14,993 nucleotides of DNA from Clostridiales bacterium. GTDB lineage: Bacteria > Bacillota > Clostridia > Christensenellales > JAISNN01. A program made the position numbers and the translations under genes. Where the stretch lies: assembly GCA_031289865.1 (NCBI GenBank), contig JAITOQ010000007.1, positions 1-14,993 on the forward strand, in the 5' to 3' direction. Below the pieces are notes generated by a model. It made no database searches and was not told the origin of the DNA. It saw only the letters and a program-made list of their open reading frames with translations. Of this stretch, positions 12,800 through 14,993 are shown one piece after another (the stretch's first letter is position 1; each line of letters begins with the position of its first letter).

Positions 12800-12855
12800 A
12801 ATGCAAAATGCAAAATGCAAAATGCAGAATGCAAAATGCAGAATGCAGAATGGAG
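12800..12855 (+). repeat. Heptad repeat, AATGCAA/AATGCAG type, 8 units
   Basis: Eight contiguous 7-bp units, AATGCAA or AATGCAG, the last decayed to AATGGAG. On the minus strand they lie directly before the ribosome binding site of the ATP-grasp gene, hence in its transcribed leader if the promoter at 13032 is used. Confidence 0.92.
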
Positions 12856-12876
12856 GATATTTAGAGATTCAATTCG

Positions 12877-12916
12877 CGGAAATCGTTTGAGATTCTTCGC
12901 TTCACTCAGAATGACA
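12877..12916 (-). repeat. Dispersed repeat with GTCATTCTGAGC core
   Basis: Third copy of the family, in the same orientation as 11551-11589. Confidence 0.85.
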
Positions 12917-12949
12917 CCTGCCTTTTATAGAGCAAAGCGACACTTTAAC

Positions 12950-12991
<42 letters not shown>

Positions 12992-13031
12992 TTTCTAACT
13001 TCCGCTCCGAATTTTCGATCGGTTTAGCTAA

Positions 13032-13060
13032 ATTATATCATTGTCGCCGACTTCGGACAA
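13032..13060 (-). promoter_or_regulatory. Promoter of the upstream ATP-grasp gene
   Basis: Minus strand: TTGTCC (13055-13060), a 17-base spacer and a perfect TATAAT (13032-13037) with a TG extending the -10. It implies a leader of about 240 bases made up of the three repeat families between it and the start at 12787. Confidence 0.65.
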
Positions 13061-13087
13061 CCGTTTTGAGGCAAAAACGGCGTTTTT
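13061..13087 (+). terminator. Weak terminator-like hairpin between divergent promoters
   Basis: CCGTTTT (13061-13067) pairs with AAAACGG (13074-13080) over a 6-base loop and is followed by CGTTTTT. The stem is short, and no plus-strand gene ends upstream, so its role is doubtful. Confidence 0.3.
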
Positions 13088-13131
13088 CCAAAAAAAAGTG
13101 AAAAAAATTTAAATTATTTTTGAAATGGGTA

Positions 13132-13160
13132 TTGACTATCGTCCGAATATGTTGTAAAAT
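13132..13160 (+). promoter_or_regulatory. Promoter of the C-terminal-open lipoprotein gene
   Basis: TTGACT (13132-13137), 17-base spacer, TAAAAT (13155-13160), about 55 bases before the ATG and divergent from the minus-strand promoter at 13032-13060. A/T-rich DNA upstream (13087-13130) could act as an UP element. Confidence 0.75.
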
Positions 13161-13214
13161 ACCTATATGTAGGACTATCCCTATGATTTTCCTTAAAAAG
13201 AGGAGGACACAAAA

Positions 13215-14993
13215 ATGTCGTCTAAGAGTTATATCAAAAAGATTTGGGTACTTATTGTTGTGCTGGTTTTGTCGGTATCGATATTTTCGGCTTGCAAAAA
13301 AATTATTCCAAACACGGTCAAGACCGAAACATGGGAGGGGAATCAAACCCTCGACCAAATTCTTGACGCGATTGCCGGTATTCAAGACGGCGGTTCGGGT
13401 CAAAACGTCTTTAGTATGGACGGGGAGTTTGAGGTTTACCTCGGCGACACAAATCTCATACTAAAGGTTCAAGCGTTTTTTGATTTGACCGAAAGGGTTA
13501 CGAATGCGGACGGAACCGTCAAGGAGCCTTTGGTCAGCGAGCTGCTTTTGGAGCTGCGCGACAAAAACAAGGTTTCCCTTATCGCGGGCGTATACATAAG
13601 AGGCGATTCTATTTATGTATCGAGCGGCAGCTTTAATTTGACCTTAAACAAGATCGATATTATTAAGCTTGTCGGCGGTGCGTTCAGCGCGTTCTTTGAC
13701 ATGGACGTCAAGGCGCTTTTGGGCGGCATCGATATCGGTATGGATATCACCGCTATTTTAGGCGGCTTCCTCTTCCCGTCGGCGAGAGTCGTCACGGAAG
13801 CTCCGGTTCGCGGACAAAACGGCGACACGGTAGTCAAGGTCGTCGCATCTATGGATATCGACACGGTCGTTTCCGTAGTATTGGGCGTCGTGGGTATGGT
13901 CAACGGTATGATACCGGGGGTCGACTTGAGCTCGCTCATAGAGGATGCGACGGGTACGCCGCTTCTCGGATACGATTCCGATACCGAATTTGCAGAGGAC
14001 GGAGTTACTCCGTTGTATATTAAAGGTTACGTCGATATTTTGGGCGAATACCTCGATTTGGAGAACAGCAAGCCTTTTAAGGGTTCGACTCTCTCCATGA
14101 CCTTTACCAACGGTGCGCTCTCCGATTTTAAGGTGGACGGCACCTATACGGCAAAAAGAGATACGGAAAACGAGAGCCAAACGAAGTTTGGTTTTATCAT
14201 CAATCAATTTGACGTGTCAAAGCGCGTTATCTCTATAAAGATGCCCGCCTTTATCAGCACGTTTGACATTTTCTCTATCAGATTAGGCGGCGAGGGGAAC
14301 CTCCCCGATATCGGCGCGGTCACGATCGACTTTGATATACGGTTAGACCCTAAAAATCTCGACAGAAATCAAATCGTCTTTGAAGTACACAAAAAGGATA
14401 GCGGCGAAATCGTATTCGGCGGCTATTACAAGGACGGATTCATCTATGTCGATTTGAGCAAGCTTGCTATCGGCTCTACTACTACGGGCGTCACTTATTT
14501 CGATCCGTCGGCTATGGGGTTGAGCTATGTAAAAATATCGGGAGTCGATCTCCAAAAGATTATGGACGGCTTGGTCGGAGATATCGGTTTTATCGCGGAC
14601 AATTTGACGGGCGGTGCCGCGTCGGTTGCCGCGTCGCCGAACGCCGTATACGATTTTTCGATAAACGGCGACATGAACGACTATTTTAAAGCGATGGCGG
14701 ACGGCGATGAAGCTCTCGTAGGAGAAAAAGATCCTAAGAAGTTTAACTTCGCTATCGAGCCGAACGTCACATTGGACTTTAGCTACATACTCGGCTTGTT
14801 GACGGATATCGTAGGGCTTAAGGACGGCAGAGTGGTATTGGATCTCCAAAACGCTACCATCATGGGTCTATTAGACGATTTCGGGATCAATCTCGACGAT
14901 TTGATTGAGGAAGTCAAGCGTTTTGCAAAAGAGATAGTCGTCACCGAAGCGGAGAACGCGGCGGGAGATATTCTTGCGGAATTGCATATCGAC
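13215..14993 (+). CDS. Large lipoprotein of unknown function, 3' end outside window
   Basis: The frame is open for 593 codons to the window edge. A basic N-terminus (SSKSYIKK), a hydrophobic stretch and the lipobox IFSAC27 predict a lipid-anchored surface protein. AGGAGG at 13201-13206 lies 8 bases before the ATG. The mature part alternates short beta-like strands with Gly/Asp-rich turns. Several stretches look like repeats of a strand-turn motif (FEVYLGDTNL, YVDILGEYLDL, TIDFDIRLD, TLDFSYILGLL), and hydrophobic GGFL- or GLLTD-type helices intervene. No catalytic motif, cysteine pattern or sorting signal was seen. I do not recognise the family; large lipoproteins like this, often several per genome, occur in related Clostridia and could bind lipid or polymer, but that is a guess. 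Confidence 0.85.
   Translation, partial: MSSKSYIKKIWVLIVVLVLSVSIFSACKKIIPNTVKTETWEGNQTLDQILDAIAGIQDGGSGQNVFSMDGEFEVYLGDTNLILKVQAFFDLTERVTNADGTVKEPLVSELLLELRDKNKVSLIAGVYIRGDSIYVSSGSFNLTLNKIDIIKLVGGAFSAFFDMDVKALLGGIDIGMDITAILGGFLFPSARVVTEAPVRGQNGDTVVKVVASMDIDTVVSVVLGVVGMVNGMIPGVDLSSLIEDATGTPLLGYDSDTEFAEDGVTPLYIKGYVDILGEYLDLENSKPFKGSTLSMTFTNGALSDFKVDGTYTAKRDTENESQTKFGFIINQFDVSKRVISIKMPAFISTFDIFSIRLGGEGNLPDIGAVTIDFDIRLDPKNLDRNQIVFEVHKKDSGEIVFGGYYKDGFIYVDLSKLAIGSTTTGVTYFDPSAMGLSYVKISGVDLQKIMDGLVGDIGFIADNLTGGAASVAASPNAVYDFSINGDMNDYFKAMADGDEALVGEKDPKKFNFAIEPNVTLDFSYILGLLTDIVGLKDGRVVLDLQNATIMGLLDDFGINLDDLIEEVKRFAKEIVVTEAENAAGDILAELHID

Noticed and set aside
12788..12820. Upstream TTG start for the ATP-grasp gene, adding 11 residues
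   Set aside because: Those residues are encoded by AATGCAA heptads; the ATG at 12787 begins a normal RimK-like N-terminus and has an AAAGGG before it.
13038..13403. 121-codon minus-strand frame across the divergent promoter region
   Set aside because: It overlaps the + promoter and the lipoprotein N-terminus and has no homology signal.

Overview
The window looks like chromosomal DNA of an uncultured, probably gut-dwelling clostridial Firmicute (Christensenellales-like would fit, but the lineage is inferred). The reasons are strong AGGAGG-type ribosome binding sites, sigma-A-like promoters, lipoproteins with clostridial Cys/His segments, a GPH sugar symporter, a RelB/RelE-type module, a DUF4143 ATPase remnant, and an intergenic repertoire of 7-bp tandem repeats and small palindromic elements of the sort seen in gut Clostridia assemblies. 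No rRNA, tRNA, CRISPR array or complete insertion sequence was seen.

Layout. 1-874 (+): 3' part of a PI-PLC X-domain-like phosphodiesterase. 875-1092: repeats. 1093-4041 (+): secreted lipoprotein with six PPC-like beta repeats. 4061-5191 (+): cytosolic M29 metallo-aminopeptidase, closely following the lipoprotein. 5215-5967 (+): compact RelB/DinJ antitoxin and RelE/ParE toxin cassette with its own promoter, a palindromic operator candidate and a strong terminator. 5960-6601 (-): AT-rich unrecognised gene whose present start lies inside a palindromic repeat. 6575-6785: repeats. 6774-8183 (-): GPH-family sugar symporter. 8297-9043 (-): membrane protein with a PH-like C-terminal region. 9212-9550: 23-bp tandem array followed by an internally deleted DUF4143 ATPase gene. 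9562-10362 (-): PHP histidinol-phosphatase-like hydrolase. 10524-11456 and 11810-12787 (-): two RimK-like ATP-grasp ligases, each apparently carrying in-frame palindromic insertions. 12788-13214: divergent promoter region packed with repeats. 13215-14993 (+): large lipoprotein running off the window.

The genes do not form one obvious pathway. The surface proteins, the symporter and the aminopeptidase fit an organism that scavenges at the cell surface. The most striking content is the repeat ecology. A 7-bp repeat (GTTGAAA type) sits in sense orientation at the 3' end of six genes and supplies the stop codon of four of them. A 9-bp-stem palindrome occurs in six copies, one with a fully compensated stem, and two of these lie in frame inside an ATP-grasp gene. 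The best candidate for an undescribed system is the exact 23-bp array in front of a DUF4143 ATPase that keeps only its first ~26 and last ~16 codons, resembling a non-autonomous deletion derivative.
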